Assembly: GCF_005484945.1 (NCBI RefSeq)
Contig: NZ_CP034035.1
Span: 3,038,001-3,102,000, forward strand
Direction of reading: 5' to 3'
DNA: 64,000 bases
Source: Brenneria rubrifaciens
Lineage (GTDB): Bacteria > Pseudomonadota > Gammaproteobacteria > Enterobacterales > Enterobacteriaceae
Notes under the pieces: generated by a model
Told to the model about the DNA's origin: nothing
What the model saw: the letters and a program-made list of their open reading frames with translations, nothing else
Database searches by the model: none
Shown here: piece after piece, positions 27,058 to 38,427 of the stretch
How the letters are laid out: every line of letters begins with the position of its first letter
Numbering within the stretch: position 1 is the stretch's first letter
Translations under genes and position numbers: made by a program

Positions 27058-28464
27058 ATGGCAGAAAAAAGACCAACCAAGAAATCGAATGAACCCCGTG
27101 ACCGCCAAGTGGAAGGGTTGAAGCTTCCGCCACACTCGCTGGAAGCGGAACAATCGGTATTGGGTGGACTGATGCTCGATAATGAGCGCTGGGATAACGT
27201 GGCGGAGCGCGTCGTCGCCAACGATTTCTACAATCGCGCCCACCGCCTGATCTTCACCGAAATGCAGCGTCTGTTGGAAATGAACAGACCGATCGACCTG
27301 ATCACGCTGTCTGAGTCACTGGAGCAGAAAGGCGATCTGGAGTCGGCCGGCGGTTTCGCTTATCTGGCCGAGTTAGCGAAAAACACCCCCAGCGCCGCCA
27401 ACATTAATGCTTATGCCGACATCGTGCGTGAACGCGCGGTGGTGCGTGAAATGATTGCCGTCGCCAATGAAATCGCCGACGCGGGCTATGATCCGCAGGG
27501 GCGAAGTAGTGAAGACCTGCTCGATCTGGCCGAATCCCGCGTTTTCCAAATAGCCGAAAACCGTGCCAGCAAAGATGAGGGTCCGAAAAGCATCGATCGT
27601 ATTCTGGAAGATACCGTTTCACGTATCGAACAGCTTTATCAGCGTCCGCATGACGGCGTGACCGGTGTTTCCACCGGCTATCAGGATCTGGACAAAAAGA
27701 CCGCCGGTTTACAAAAATCCGACCTGATTATCGTGGCGGCGCGTCCTTCCATGGGGAAAACCACGTTCGCCATGAACCTGTGTGAAAACGCCGCAATGAT
27801 GCAGGATAAGCCGGTGCTGATTTTCAGTCTGGAGATGCCCGGCGAACAGCTTATGATGCGTATGCTGGCTTCGCTGTCTCGCGTCAATCAAACCCGTATT
27901 CGTACCGGTCAGTTGGATGATGAAGACTGGGCGCGGATTTCCAGCACCATGGGCATTTTGCTGGAAAAACGCAACATGTACATCGACGATTCTTCCGGCC
28001 TGACGCCCACAGAAGTCCGCTCCCGCGCCCGTCGGGTCTTCCGCGAACATGACGGCCTGAGCCTGATTATGATCGACTACCTGCAATTGATGCGCGTACC
28101 GTCCCTGTCGGACAACCGTACGTTGGAAATTGCGGAAATATCCCGTTCACTCAAAGCATTGGCAAAAGAATTGCAAGTTCCCGTTGTCGCGCTGTCCCAG
28201 CTTAACCGAAGCCTGGAACAGCGCGCGGATAAACGGCCGGTAAACTCCGACCTGCGAGAATCCGGCTCCATCGAGCAGGATGCCGACCTGATTATGTTTA
28301 TCTATCGTGATGAGGTTTATCATGAAAACAGCGACATGAAGGGAATTGCGGAAATTATTTTAGGGAAACAGCGTAACGGCCCCATTGGTTCCGTGCGCTT
28401 GACCTTTAACGGACAGTGGTCGCGCTTTGATAACTATGCCGGCCCACAATACGATGATGAATAG
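27058..28464 (+). CDS. dnaB: replicative DNA helicase
   Basis: The 468-residue hexameric helicase unwinds DNA at the replication fork. The N-terminal primase-interacting domain covers residues 20-130. The RecA-like motor has Walker A ARPSMGKTT (about 230), Walker B LIMIDYLQLM and the C-terminal DLRESGSIEQDAD. It is nearly identical to E. coli DnaB (471), with a shorter N-terminal tail. No intein is present. alr follows after 33 bases. Confidence 0.98.
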   Translation: MAEKRPTKKSNEPRDRQVEGLKLPPHSLEAEQSVLGGLMLDNERWDNVAERVVANDFYNRAHRLIFTEMQRLLEMNRPIDLITLSESLEQKGDLESAGGFAYLAELAKNTPSAANINAYADIVRERAVVREMIAVANEIADAGYDPQGRSSEDLLDLAESRVFQIAENRASKDEGPKSIDRILEDTVSRIEQLYQRPHDGVTGVSTGYQDLDKKTAGLQKSDLIIVAARPSMGKTTFAMNLCENAAMMQDKPVLIFSLEMPGEQLMMRMLASLSRVNQTRIRTGQLDDEDWARISSTMGILLEKRNMYIDDSSGLTPTEVRSRARRVFREHDGLSLIMIDYLQLMRVPSLSDNRTLEIAEISRSLKALAKELQVPVVALSQLNRSLEQRADKRPVNSDLRESGSIEQDADLIMFIYRDEVYHENSDMKGIAEIILGKQRNGPIGSVRLTFNGQWSRFDNYAGPQYDDE

Positions 28465-28497
28465 CGCACAATGATAATCATGCGTTAAGGATGAAGA

Positions 28498-29577
28498 ATG
28501 AAAACGGCAACTGCCGTCATTAACCGCCGTGCTTTGCGTCATAACCTGCAACGAATCCGCCAACTGGCGCCTGAAAGCCGTCTGGTAGCGGTGGTAAAAG
28601 CCAATGCTTACGGTCACGGACTGATTGAAGCGGCACAAACCTTTCACGACGCTGACTGCTACGGCGTCGCACGGCTCTCGGAAGCGATGGCGCTGCGTGC
28701 AGCGGGGATTGCCAAACCTATCCTGCTGCTTGAAGGTTTTTTCTCCTCCGACGATCTTCCCCTGCTGGCAGCCAATCAGCTTGAAACCGCCGTTCACAGT
28801 GCCGAGCAACTCGCGGCGCTGGAACAGGCCTCGCTGCCCCGGCCGATCCGCGCGTGGATGAAACTCGACACGGGAATGCATCGCCTCGGCGTCCTGCCGG
28901 AACAGGCGGAAGCGTTCTGGCAGCGGCTGACCGCATGCCACAACGTGGTGCAACCGGTGAACATCATGAGCCATTTTTGCCGCGCCGATGAACAGGAATG
29001 CGACATGACGGAACGCCAACTGGCCTGTTTTGACGCGTTTGCGCAGGGTAAACCCGGCGCGCGATCCATCGCGGCATCCGGCGGTATTTTGCTGTGGCCG
29101 CAGGCACACCGCGATCAGGTTCGTCCCGGTATCATTCTGTATGGCGTTTCCCCACTCGATCACCTAGCCGCCGCCCATTTCGACTTTCAGCCCGCCATGA
29201 CATTGACGTCACATTTGATCGCCGTGCGCGAGCACAAAGCGGGGGAATCCGTCGGCTATGGCGGCGCCTGGACCAGCAAGCGCGACACACGGCTCGGCGT
29301 CGTGGCTATCGGCTATGGTGACGGCTATCCGAGATGCGCGCCGGCGGGTACGCCGGTGTGGATAAACGGGCGTGAAGTTCCGCTCTCCGGCCGGGTTTCC
29401 ATGGACATGATCACCGTCGACCTCGGCCCGGATGCCCAGGACCAGGTGGGCGATGAGGTTATCCTGTGGGGACAAGTCCTGCCGGTTGAGAAAATCGCCG
29501 CGCATACCGGCGTCAGCGCCTACGAGTTGATTACCCGCTTAACGCAGCGCACAAAGCTGGAATACCTGGACGATTAG
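28498..29577 (+). CDS. alr: alanine racemase, biosynthetic
   Basis: This 359-residue PLP enzyme makes D-alanine for peptidoglycan. The PLP lysine is in [10 protein letters not shown] (about residues 31-40) and the second catalytic base, a tyrosine, is in SVGYGGAW. It has the same length as E. coli Alr. An AAGGA ribosome site precedes the ATG. It probably forms a unit with dnaB and is closed by a perfect hairpin at 29618-29641. Confidence 0.97.
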   Translation: MKTATAVINRRALRHNLQRIRQLAPESRLVAVVKANAYGHGLIEAAQTFHDADCYGVARLSEAMALRAAGIAKPILLLEGFFSSDDLPLLAANQLETAVHSAEQLAALEQASLPRPIRAWMKLDTGMHRLGVLPEQAEAFWQRLTACHNVVQPVNIMSHFCRADEQECDMTERQLACFDAFAQGKPGARSIAASGGILLWPQAHRDQVRPGIILYGVSPLDHLAAAHFDFQPAMTLTSHLIAVREHKAGESVGYGGAWTSKRDTRLGVVAIGYGDGYPRCAPAGTPVWINGREVPLSGRVSMDMITVDLGPDAQDQVGDEVILWGQVLPVEKIAAHTGVSAYELITRLTQRTKLEYLDD

Positions 29578-29617
29578 CCGCGCCGTAAAAGGCAAGAAGA
29601 CGAATGGATAAATGCGC

Positions 29618-29641
29618 AAGGAAGCGCCAGCGCGCTTCCTT
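29618..29641. terminator. hairpin between alr and pheC
   Basis: A perfect 10-bp stem AAGGAAGCGC / GCGCTTCCTT with a 4-base loop between two convergent genes. Its symmetric A/T ends suit termination in both directions. Confidence 0.6.
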
Positions 29642-29654
29642 ATCTGGAACGTGA

Positions 29655-30416
29655 TTACTGCCCGACCGCCAGCCACTCGCCGACAATTTTCTGATACGCG
29701 CCCGTCGCTTTGGTCAAGTGCAACCACTGATCGACATACAATTTCCAGCTCATATCTTCGCGCGGCAACATATACGCTTTTTCCCCATACTGCATCGGTT
29801 TGTCCGGGTTAATCGCGCACAGTTCAGGATAGTGTTTCTGCTGGAACAATGCTTCTGACGCCTCGGTGATCATCACATCCGCTTTCTTATCCACCAATTG
29901 CTGAAAAATAGTCACATTGTCATGCAACATCAACGTTGCTTGCGGCAAGTAAGCACGCGCGAACGCTTCGTTGGTTCCTCCCGCCGGTTCAATCAACCGC
30001 ACGGATGGTCGATTGAGTTGCTCGATGGTCTGGTATTTAGCTTTATTCTCGCAACGCGCCAGCGGAATTTTCCCGTCCACGTCCAGCGTATGGGTAAAAA
30101 ACACCTTTTTCTGCCGCTCCAGCGTGACGGAAATTCCGCCCATAGCGATATCGCATTTGCCGGACTGAAAATCAGGCATCAGCGTTTTCCAGGTGGTTTT
30201 CACAAAATTCACCTTAGCGCCCAGACTTTTTGCCAGTGATTCCGCCATGGAAATATCGATCCCTTCGTAACGGCCATCGTCATGCAGAAAGGTGTACGGC
30301 TTGTAATCGCCTGTGGTACACACATTCAACACGCCTTGCTGCTGAACCTTATCCAGATGAGATTCGGCGCTCACGCCCCCGGCGACCAGCAACAATGCAA
30401 ACGAAACCCATTTCAT
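29655..30416 (-). CDS. pheC: periplasmic cyclohexadienyl dehydratase PheC
   Basis: A 253-residue protein with an N-terminal signal peptide cut near VSAES. The fold is that of solute-binding proteins: TTGDYKPYTF, MAESLAKSLGA, CDIAMGGISVTLERQK and PGGTNEAFARAYLP. The last four match PheC of Pseudomonas and Erwinia, which converts prephenate or arogenate to phenylpyruvate or phenylalanine in the periplasm. It could instead be a binding protein, but the PheC-type core is well kept. It lies beside an aromatic amino acid permease remnant and close to tyrB, whose enzyme transaminates phenylpyruvate. Confidence 0.83.
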   Translation of the reverse strand: MKWVSFALLLVAGGVSAESHLDKVQQQGVLNVCTTGDYKPYTFLHDDGRYEGIDISMAESLAKSLGAKVNFVKTTWKTLMPDFQSGKCDIAMGGISVTLERQKKVFFTHTLDVDGKIPLARCENKAKYQTIEQLNRPSVRLIEPAGGTNEAFARAYLPQATLMLHDNVTIFQQLVDKKADVMITEASEALFQQKHYPELCAINPDKPMQYGEKAYMLPREDMSWKLYVDQWLHLTKATGAYQKIVGEWLAVGQ

Positions 30417-30460
30417 TATGATTTTCCCCTTGTAAAAGATTTTCAGATTTTATTATTACG

Positions 30461-31846
30461 TTAATAATTCGCTTTTGCAGCCCGATAGGTTGCAGTCTTA
30501 TTTTTGTTCTTAATTACATAACTTATTGCCAGAGCCAGTAGCCAGATCGGTATCAGCAAGACCGAAACCCGAATCCCCGGCGTCATCGCCATGATTACCA
30601 GAATACCCGCCAGAAACAGTAAACAGATCACATTGGTGATGGGATAACCCAGGCTTTTAAAACGCGTTTCCTGATTCGCCTGCTTTTTCGCCGCGCGAAA
30701 TTTCAGGTGGGTGATGCAAATCATCGCCCAGTTGATGACCAGCGCAGACACCACCAGCGCCATCAGCAGTTCAAACGCCTTACCCGGCATCAGGTAGTTG
30801 ATCAGCACGCACAACGCCGTCGCCAGCGCGGAAACACCCAGCGCCACCAGCGGAATGCCGCGTTTGTTCACCGTCAACAACGCCTGTGGCGCATTCCCCT
30901 GTTTCGCCAGACCGAACAGCATACGGCTGTTACAGTAAACACAACTGTTGTACACAGACAGCGCGGCGGACAATACCACCAGATTCAATACCGTGGCGAC
31001 CGCATTGCTATCCAGTGCGTGGAAAATCAGCACAAACGGACTGCCGCCTTCCACGACTTTACCCCACGGGTAGAGCGATAACAGCACCGCCAGCGCCCCC
31101 ACTTAGAACAGCAGGATACGATAGATGACCTGATTGGTCGCGCGCGGAATGCTGTTCTGCGGATCGTCGGCTTCCGCCGCCGTGATCCCCACCAGTTCCA
31201 GCCCGCCGAAGGAAAACATGATCACCGCCATCGCCATCGCCATGCCGCCGATACCGTTCGGGAAAAAGCCGCCGTGCTGCCACAAATTTGCCACCGTCGC
31301 TTCCGGGCCACCCGCGCCACTGATCAGCAGATAGTCGCCGAACAGGATCATGCCCATGATCGCCGCGATCTTGATAATGGAGAACCAGAACTCCATTTCA
31401 CCAAAGACCTTCACGTTGGTCAGGTTGATGGTGTTAATCAGCACGAAGAAAACGGCCGCCGACACCCAGGTCGGCACATCCGGCCACCAGTATTGAATAT
31501 AGATCCCCACTGCCGTTAACTCGGCCATACTCACCAGCACATAAAGCACCCAGTAATTCCAACCGGACATGAAACCTGCAAAGTGACTCCAGTATTTATT
31601 GGCAAAATGGCTGAAAGAGCCGGCAACCGGTTCTTCCACCACCATTTCCGCCAACTGGCGCATAATGAAAAATGCGATTATCCCGGCAATGGCATAACCG
31701 AGCAGAACGGATGGTCCGGCCATCTTAATCGTCTGGGCAATTCCCAGAAACAAACCGGTTCCTACCGCGCCGCCTAATGCGATCAACTGGATATGACGGT
31801 TTTTTAACCCTCTTTTCAGTTGATCTTTCGACTGCTGCTTATCTAT
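30461..31846 (-). pseudogene. aromatic amino acid permease, AroP paralogue, inactivated
   Basis: The full-length frame aligns end to end with the intact AroP at 62595-63953. It has LKRGLKNRHIQLIALGG, VVEEPVAGSFSHFA, FGGLELVGITAAEAD and YNSCVYCNSRMLFGLAKQGN. Two lesions are seen. The codon where the start ATG should be is ATA (31844-31846), with an in-frame TGA a few codons upstream. A TAA at 31103-31105 replaces the tyrosine of the IFY/LFY segment in the middle of the protein. The second half continues in the same frame to 30461. The rest is undamaged, which suggests recent loss, or a sequencing error at two sites. Confidence 0.85.
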
Positions 31847-32208
31847 CTCTTTTCCCCGTCAACAATAAAAATTTTGCCGGATTAATTAGCAACTATCGGG
31901 CCAGTTACAGATAGCGCGTCAGGCCCGCCGGGCATAAAATCGGTAACATAATGAAAACAGTGGTAATTTATATTTAGCCAAATTTTCACACTTCACGCAT
32001 AAAATTCGTAATTTTGTTTATTTAGTGCATATCTTGGCTATTTTTTGCTTGAACTAGCATTTTATTGCACCAGATATGCATACTAACGGCCCATCATGGT
32101 GCAAACCAATATGCAGCGTCTGCACGGCAATAAAAAAGTCGTAGGCAAAGAGAGATAAAAAACTGTTAGTCTGTCAATTCAACTGTTTGATGCCATTTAG
32201 AGAGAACT
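31847..32208. promoter_or_regulatory. divergent control region with nested inverted repeats
   Basis: In this AT-rich region, TTGCACCA (32065-32072) pairs with TGGTGCAA (32097-32104), and TGCATATCT (32026-32034) pairs with AGATATGCA (32072-32080). They lie between the permease remnant and the Lrp-type regulator and could be operators of that regulator. No other ORF is seen. Confidence 0.5.
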
Positions 32209-32688
32209 ATGTACACCATTGATGACTTCGATCTGAAAATCCTGACGCTGCTACAGGCCAATGCCCGCCTGACCAATCAGGAGCTAAGTGAACTGGTCGG
32301 GCTTTCGGCCTCTCAGTGCTCCCGGCGTCGTATAGCCCTGGAACAGGCACAGTTGATTCTCGGCTACCATGCCCGCCTGTCTCCTCACGCCGTAGGGCTG
32401 GAATGTCTGGGATTGATCGAAATCCGGCTCATAAATCACACCACCGAATATGTTGAAAGATTCCATCAAATGCTGGGGGAAGTGGATGCCATTATCGATG
32501 CTTACAAAACGACCGGCGATGCCGATTACCTGCTCAAAGTGGCCGTCGCCGACCTGTCGGGATTAAGTACGCTGATTAGCCAGATTCTGTCGCAAAACAA
32601 AAGCGTGGCGCACCTGAAAACCTCCGTGGTGCTCAACCGGCTCAAAGAGAATGGTCTGATGGCTCCCGACATGCCGCCGTTGCCCTGA
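32209..32688 (+). CDS. Lrp/AsnC family transcriptional regulator
   Basis: A 159-residue protein. The N-terminal helix-turn-helix includes DLKILTLLQANARLTNQELS and LSASQCSRRR. The C-terminal RAM (AsnC ligand) domain includes AYKTTGDADYLLKV. Such proteins bind amino acids and form octamers on DNA. Its place, divergent from an aromatic permease and next to pheC and tyrB, suggests control of aromatic amino acid uptake or metabolism. The ligand is not known. Confidence 0.88.
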   Translation: MYTIDDFDLKILTLLQANARLTNQELSELVGLSASQCSRRRIALEQAQLILGYHARLSPHAVGLECLGLIEIRLINHTTEYVERFHQMLGEVDAIIDAYKTTGDADYLLKVAVADLSGLSTLISQILSQNKSVAHLKTSVVLNRLKENGLMAPDMPPLP

Positions 32689-32926
32689 TATAGCGCAATT
32701 CGCTTCTGATCAGTGCAACAAAATAATCAAACCTCTCCTTTTGAACGAACTAAACGCACAAATCACCCATGAAAAAGACAATATATGCGTTTTTTGTGCA
32801 AAACATTCAACTTTATAATTCAATAAGTTGCCCTTATCCCAGCTTTTTTAAGCCCACTCCCCTCATCATCTGGTGCGATTTTTGCTTAACAGGCACGTGT
32901 CTACCGATCGCGCATTGAATATTTTT

Positions 32927-33541
32927 ATGGATAACATTATTACTACCGAAAAATTGTCGCATACCTTGCTGGAAGATGTTGTGGCCATCATTATGGGCAC
33001 GCTGATGGTTTCCTTTGGCGTCATTTTACTGCGTCAGGCGGGGGCGCTGACCGGCGGCACTGCGGGCCTCGCCTTTCTGCTGCACTATCTGACTCAGATC
33101 TCATTTGGCGGGGCTTTTTTCTTGTTGAATCTGTCATTTTATTATCTGGCCGTTCGCCGCATGGGTTGGACATTCACGGTGAAAACCTTTTGCGCCGTTG
33201 GGCTGGTTTCCGTGTTTTCCGATCTGCATTCGCTATACATTCATTTCGATCGGCTCAACCCGTTTTATGCCACCCTGTTCGGCAATATCATCATGGGGAT
33301 GGGGTTCATTGTGCTGTTCCGCCACAAAGCCAGTCTGGGCGGCGTCAATATACTGGCCCTCTATCTACAGGATAAATACGGACTGCGAGCGGGAAAATTA
33401 CAAATGGGCCTCGACGTTGTGATTGTACTGGCTTCCCTGTTCGTGGTAAGCATACCTATGCTGGTTGCTTCCATCCTCGGAGCAACCATTTTGAACCTGA
33501 TTATTGCAATGAATCACCGTCCCGGCCGCTATGCGGTCTGA
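32927..33541 (+). CDS. YitT family membrane protein
   Basis: A 204-residue protein with about five hydrophobic helices. It contains MGTLMVSFGVILLRQAGALT, GGTAGLAFLLHY and HKASLGGVNILALYLQ, typical of the YitT/DUF161 family, whose function is unknown. I start at the ATG at 32927; the frame is open to 32873, but no ribosome site separates the options. It precedes tyrB by 67 bases on the same strand. The gap upstream holds GCACAAA...TTTGTGC, a possible Lrp-type site. Confidence 0.8.
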   Translation: MDNIITTEKLSHTLLEDVVAIIMGTLMVSFGVILLRQAGALTGGTAGLAFLLHYLTQISFGGAFFLLNLSFYYLAVRRMGWTFTVKTFCAVGLVSVFSDLHSLYIHFDRLNPFYATLFGNIIMGMGFIVLFRHKASLGGVNILALYLQDKYGLRAGKLQMGLDVVIVLASLFVVSIPMLVASILGATILNLIIAMNHRPGRYAV

Positions 33542-33608
33542 GATCAGGTAAGAAGTGATTCACTGTTTGAGTTACCCGATACCCTAACTATTTGCAGGAG
33601 AATTAACT

Positions 33609-34814
33609 GTGTTCCAAAATGTTGATGCCTACGCGGGAGATCCCATCCTGTCACTGATGGAGAAGTTTAAACAGGAGCCGCGCGCGGATAAGGTAAACTT
33701 GAGTATCGGGCTGTACTATAACGAGCAAAATCTTATTCCCCAGCTTCGTGCCGTCAGCGCCGCAGAAGACGCGCTGCAACAATTACCCAAGAGTGCAAGT
33801 TCTTACCTGCCGATGGAAGGTTTGCAATCTTATCGTATGGCTATTCAGCACCTGCTGTTTGGCGAGGACCATCCGGCGCTGAACGCCAATCGAGTCGCCA
33901 CCATCCAAACATTGGGCGGTTCCGGCGCGCTGAAAATCGGCGCCGATTTCCTGAAGCGCTACTTCCCGGATTCCGAAGTGTGGGTCAGCGATCCGACCTG
34001 GGAAAACCATATCGCCATTTTCTCCGGCGCCGGTTTTAAGGTTCATACCTATCCTTATTTCGATGCCGACAGCCTGGGCGTGAAATTTGACGCCATGCTG
34101 TCCGCGCTGCAACAGTTACCCGCACGCAGCATTGTACTGCTGCATCCTTGTTGCCATAACCCGACCGGCTCGGACCTGACCAACGCGCAGTGGGATCGTG
34201 TTATTGAAGTGGTGATCGGCCGTGAACTGATTCCGTTTATGGATATCGCCTATCAGGGCTTTGGCGCGGGGATCGCAGAAGATGCCTACGCCATTCGTAC
34301 TATTGCCAGCGCGGGCGTTCCGGCGTTAATCGCCAACTCGTTTTCCAAAATCTTCTCGCTGTACAGCGAGCGCGTCGGCGGACTGTCCGTCGTTTGTGAC
34401 GATGCCGACAGCGCCCAGCGCGTCCTGGGGCAGTTGAAAGCCACCGTTCGCCGCAATTACTCTTCTCCCCCGAATTTTGGTGCGCAGGTGGTTTCTGAAG
34501 TACTGAACAATGCGGAACTGAGTGCCAACTGGCGCACAGAAGTCGAAGAGATGCGCACGCGCATCATTGAAATGCGTCAGACGCTGGTCGCCGCGCTGAA
34601 AGCGGCTTTGCCACACCGTAACTTTGATTATCTGCTGACCCAGCGCGGTATGTTCAGCTACACCGGTTTCAGCGCGGAGCAGGTCGATCGGTTGCGTGAA
34701 GAGTTCGGCGTTTACCTGATTGCCAGCGGCCGTATGTGCCTTGCAGGGCTGAACCACGGTAACGTTCAACGCGTTGCGGCGGCTTTCGCCGCCATTCAGT
34801 CACCGCGGATGTGA
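33609..34814 (+). CDS. tyrB: aromatic amino acid aminotransferase
   Basis: The 401-residue fold-type I PLP enzyme closely follows E. coli TyrB (397): [39 protein letters not shown], and the PLP lysine in [10 protein letters not shown]. It makes Phe and Tyr from phenylpyruvate and 4-hydroxyphenylpyruvate. The start is a GTG after an AGGAGA ribosome site. In E. coli tyrB follows alr directly; here about 4 kb with aromatic amino acid genes is inserted between them. Confidence 0.96.
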   Translation: MFQNVDAYAGDPILSLMEKFKQEPRADKVNLSIGLYYNEQNLIPQLRAVSAAEDALQQLPKSASSYLPMEGLQSYRMAIQHLLFGEDHPALNANRVATIQTLGGSGALKIGADFLKRYFPDSEVWVSDPTWENHIAIFSGAGFKVHTYPYFDADSLGVKFDAMLSALQQLPARSIVLLHPCCHNPTGSDLTNAQWDRVIEVVIGRELIPFMDIAYQGFGAGIAEDAYAIRTIASAGVPALIANSFSKIFSLYSERVGGLSVVCDDADSAQRVLGQLKATVRRNYSSPPNFGAQVVSEVLNNAELSANWRTEVEEMRTRIIEMRQTLVAALKAALPHRNFDYLLTQRGMFSYTGFSAEQVDRLREEFGVYLIASGRMCLAGLNHGNVQRVAAAFAAIQSPRM

Positions 34815-34823
34815 TATCTGAAA

Positions 34824-34884
34824 GCCACCGGACTTAGCTGACTGACACTGTGTAACAGATTAGGAGGTTGGTTAATCCGGTGGC
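34824..34884 (+). terminator. long inverted repeat after tyrB
   Basis: GCCACCGGA (34824-34832) and TCCGGTGGC (34876-34884) are perfect complements around a 43-base loop. Only a weak pyrimidine tail follows, so the terminator role is tentative. Confidence 0.4.
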
Positions 34885-34943
34885 GCTTCTAATAGGACTT
34901 CAGCTCAATACGTGGCAAATGAGTACTCATTTATGGGTCACCG

Positions 34944-35363
34944 CTATTCACCCTGAATAGTAACAATCAGCGTCCTGCTCCCCCCATGATTACGGTGCTC
35001 ACATAAATAAATGCCCTGCCAAACACCGATATTCAATCGTCCACCCGTGATTGGCAGAGTCAGGCTATTACCCAGCAAGCTTGCTTTCAAATGCGCGGGC
35101 ATATCGTCGCTGCCTTCGTATACATGGCGATAATAGGGTTCATCCTCCGGTACAAGATGATTAAAGAAACGTTCGAAATCCTGCCGCACGGTAGGATCGG
35201 CATTCTCATTTATCGTTAGCGCCGCCGAGGTATGCTGAATGAAAACATGCATCAGCCCAACATTGACCTGCCGTAACGCCGCCGCCTGCGCCAGCACTTC
35301 ATCGGTAATCAGATGAAACCCTCTGGCTTTCGGCTTAAGACGGATTTCATATTGTACCCACAT
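34944..35363 (-). CDS. yjbQ: YjbQ family protein (UPF0047)
   Basis: A 139-residue protein with the conserved [17 protein letters not shown] and GNSLTLPI, and a C-terminal segment with [10 protein letters not shown]. Family members have a weak thiamin phosphate synthase activity, but the physiological role is unsettled. The position beside uvrA matches E. coli yjbQ-yjbR-uvrA; yjbR is absent here. Confidence 0.92.
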   Translation of the reverse strand: MWVQYEIRLKPKARGFHLITDEVLAQAAALRQVNVGLMHVFIQHTSAALTINENADPTVRQDFERFFNHLVPEDEPYYRHVYEGSDDMPAHLKASLLGNSLTLPITGGRLNIGVWQGIYLCEHRNHGGSRTLIVTIQGE

Positions 35364-35427
35364 CGCAAAACCTCTATCGGTTCATCTTACGACAATAGCC
35401 ATAACCGCCTCACCGCATCTGCGGTGA

Positions 35428-38262
35428 TCACGCTTTGCGCGCCAGAATCGGTTTCAGAAAACGCCCCGTATGCGATTTTTCACATTCGGCAACGGTTTCC
35501 GGCGTGCCGGCAACCAGAATCTCTCCCCCTCCGCTACCGCCTTCCGGCCCCAGGTCGACGATCCAGTCGGCGGTTTTTATCACATCAAGGTTGTGCTCAA
35601 TCACGACAATGGTATTTCCCTGATCGCGCAACTGATGCAAAACCGCCAGCAATTGCTGAATATCGGCAAAATGCAGGCCCGTCGTCGGCTCATCAAGAAT
35701 GTAGAGCGTCTGCCCGGTACCGCGTTTCGACAGTTCGCGGGCCAGTTTCACACGCTGCGCTTCACCGCCGGATAACGTGGTTGCCGACTGCCCCAGACGA
35801 ATATACGACAGGCCAACGTCTATCAGCGTTTGCAGCTTACGGGCCAGCGCGGGTATTGCATCAAAGAACTGGCGGGCCTCTTCGATGGTCATATCCAGCA
35901 CTTCGTGGATACCTTTGCTTTTGTACTTGATTTCCAGCGTTTCGCGGTTATAGCGCTTGCCTTTGCACTGATCGCAAGGCACATAAATGTCCGGCAGAAA
36001 ATGCATTTCCACTTTGATCACGCCGTCACCCTGACAGGCTTCACAGCGTCCGCCGCGAACGTTAAAACTGAAACGGCCGGGGTTATAGCCACGGGAGCGC
36101 GCTTCCGGCACGCCGGCGAACAGCTCGCGGATCGGCGTGAAAATACCGGTATAGGTCGCCGGGTTGGAGCGTGGCGTGCGCCCAATCGGGCTCTGATCGA
36201 TGTCAATGACCTTGTCGAAATGCTCCAGCCCCTGAATCTCACGGTATGCCTCCGGCTCCGCCAGCGTTGCGCCGTTTAGCTGACGCTGCGCCAGCGGGAA
36301 CAACGTATCATTGATCAGGGTGGATTTCCCCGATCCCGACACGCCAGTCACGCAGGTGAACAGCCCGACGGGTAAAGTCAGCGTCACATCTTTGAGGTTA
36401 TTGCCTTTCGCGCCAATCAGCTTTAGCACTTTGGTCGGATCAGCCGGAACGCGATGTTCCGGCACGTCAATTTTGCGTTTGCCGCTCAGAAACTGCCCGG
36501 TCAGCGAATCAGGCACCGCCATAATCTGCGCCATCGTGCCTTCGGCGACAATTCGACCGCCGTGCACCCCCGCCCCCGGACCGATATCAATCACATGGTC
36601 GGCGGCCCGAATCGCATCCTCATCATGCTCGACCACAATCACGGTATTACCCAGGTTACGCAGATGAATCAGGGTTTCCAGCAAACGCTCGTTATCACGC
36701 TGATGCAAACCGATGGACGGTTCATCCAGCACATACATCACCCCCACCAACCCCGCCCCAATCTGGCTTGCCAGACGAATACGCTGCGCCTCGCCGCCGG
36801 ACAGGGTTTCCGCCGAACGCGACAGCGACAGGTAATTAAGCCCGACATTGACCAGAAATCTCAGGCGATCGCCGATTTCTTTCAACACTTTCTCCGCAAT
36901 CTGCGCACGCTGCCCGCTGAGCTTCATATTCTGGAAGAAACTCATCGCATGGCCGATGCTCATATCGGAAATCTGCGGCAACGTGGTCTGTTCGACAAAC
37001 ACATGGCGCGCTTCTTCACGCAGACGCGTACCGCCACAACTGGCGCAGGAACGATTGCTGATAAATTTCGCCAGATCTTCCCGCACCGCGCTGGACTCCG
37101 TCTCTTTATAACGGCGCTCCATATTGTGCAGGACGCCCTCGAACGGATGGCGGCGCACCGAGGTATCGCCGCGATCATTGATATATTTAAACTCGATATT
37201 TTCTTTGCCTGAACCATACAGAATCAGCTTCTGGACGGAGGCGCTCAGGCTTTCAAACGGCGCGTCCACATCAAATTTGTAATGATCGGCCAGCGAACGC
37301 AGCATCTGGAAATAATAGAAGTTACGACGATCCCAGCCGCGGATTGCCCCCCCCGACAGCGACAGTTCCCCATTCTGCACCACGCGCGCCGGATCGAAAA
37401 ATTGCTGCACCCCCAGGCCGTCGCAGCTCGGACAAGCCCCGGCGGGGTTATTGAACGAAAACATACGCGGTTCCAGCTCATGCATGCTGTAGCCGCAGAC
37501 CGGACAGGCGAAGTTGGCTGAAAACAGCAGTTCCGGCGTCGTCGGGTCATCCATGTCCGCCACCACCGCACTGCCGCCGGAAAGTTCCAGCGCCGTCTCA
37601 AACGACTCCGCCAGACGCTGAGCCAAATCGTCACGGACTTTGAAACGATCAACCACCACTTCAATGGTATGCTTTTTCTGTAACTCCAGTTTCGGCGGAT
37701 CGGACAGATCGCATACTTCACCGTCGATGCGCGCGCGGATATATCCTTGCGTCGCCAGATTCTCCAGCGTCTTGGTGTGCTCGCCTTTACGATCTTTCAC
37801 AATCGGCGCCAGCAGCATCAGGCGTTTACCCTCGGGCTGCGCCAGTACGTTGTCCACCATCTGGCTGACCGTCTGGGCATCCAGCGGCACATCGTGCTCA
37901 GGACAACGCGGCTCACCCACGCGCGCAAACAACAAGCGCAGATAGTCATGAATTTCGGTGATCGTCCCCACTGTTGAGCGTGGGTTATGGGAAGTGGACT
38001 TCTGCTCAATGGAGATGGCGGGAGAGAGCCCTTCGATATGATCGACGTCCGGTTTTTCCATCAGCGACAAGAACTGACGCGCATAAGCGGAAAGTGACTC
38101 GACGTAGCGCCGCTGCCCTTCGGCATACAATGTGTCAAACGCCAGCGACGACTTGCCTGAACCGGACAGCCCGGTGATCACAATCAGCTTGTCGCGGGGG
38201 ATGATCAGATTGACATTCTTAAGATTATGAGTACGGGCACCACGAACTTCGATCTTATCCAT
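35428..38262 (-). CDS. uvrA: excinuclease ABC subunit A
   Basis: The 944-residue DNA-damage sensor of nucleotide excision repair contains two ABC ATPase modules (GLSGSGKSS near residue 31, GVSGSGKST near 640) with SGGEAQR signatures. Zinc-binding cysteine pairs are present ([21 protein letters not shown]). It is divergent from ssb with a LexA box between, the conserved SOS arrangement. Confidence 0.98.
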   Translation of the reverse strand: MDKIEVRGARTHNLKNVNLIIPRDKLIVITGLSGSGKSSLAFDTLYAEGQRRYVESLSAYARQFLSLMEKPDVDHIEGLSPAISIEQKSTSHNPRSTVGTITEIHDYLRLLFARVGEPRCPEHDVPLDAQTVSQMVDNVLAQPEGKRLMLLAPIVKDRKGEHTKTLENLATQGYIRARIDGEVCDLSDPPKLELQKKHTIEVVVDRFKVRDDLAQRLAESFETALELSGGSAVVADMDDPTTPELLFSANFACPVCGYSMHELEPRMFSFNNPAGACPSCDGLGVQQFFDPARVVQNGELSLSGGAIRGWDRRNFYYFQMLRSLADHYKFDVDAPFESLSASVQKLILYGSGKENIEFKYINDRGDTSVRRHPFEGVLHNMERRYKETESSAVREDLAKFISNRSCASCGGTRLREEARHVFVEQTTLPQISDMSIGHAMSFFQNMKLSGQRAQIAEKVLKEIGDRLRFLVNVGLNYLSLSRSAETLSGGEAQRIRLASQIGAGLVGVMYVLDEPSIGLHQRDNERLLETLIHLRNLGNTVIVVEHDEDAIRAADHVIDIGPGAGVHGGRIVAEGTMAQIMAVPDSLTGQFLSGKRKIDVPEHRVPADPTKVLKLIGAKGNNLKDVTLTLPVGLFTCVTGVSGSGKSTLINDTLFPLAQRQLNGATLAEPEAYREIQGLEHFDKVIDIDQSPIGRTPRSNPATYTGIFTPIRELFAGVPEARSRGYNPGRFSFNVRGGRCEACQGDGVIKVEMHFLPDIYVPCDQCKGKRYNRETLEIKYKSKGIHEVLDMTIEEARQFFDAIPALARKLQTLIDVGLSYIRLGQSATTLSGGEAQRVKLARELSKRGTGQTLYILDEPTTGLHFADIQQLLAVLHQLRDQGNTIVVIEHNLDVIKTADWIVDLGPEGGSGGGEILVAGTPETVAECEKSHTGRFLKPILARKA

Positions 38263-38427
38263 TCACACACTTCCCGGAATAAAGACTGTTTTTGCGTCAT
38301 CTCGCTGACGGAGACAACGGGTACGAAACGTGCAATTATGGCACAAAAAAAACGTCAGGAACGTTTTTTAACGTCGCCGTCGACGGCTCCACAAACGTGG
38401 TAGGCAGGGCAAGCCTATCATCAAAAA

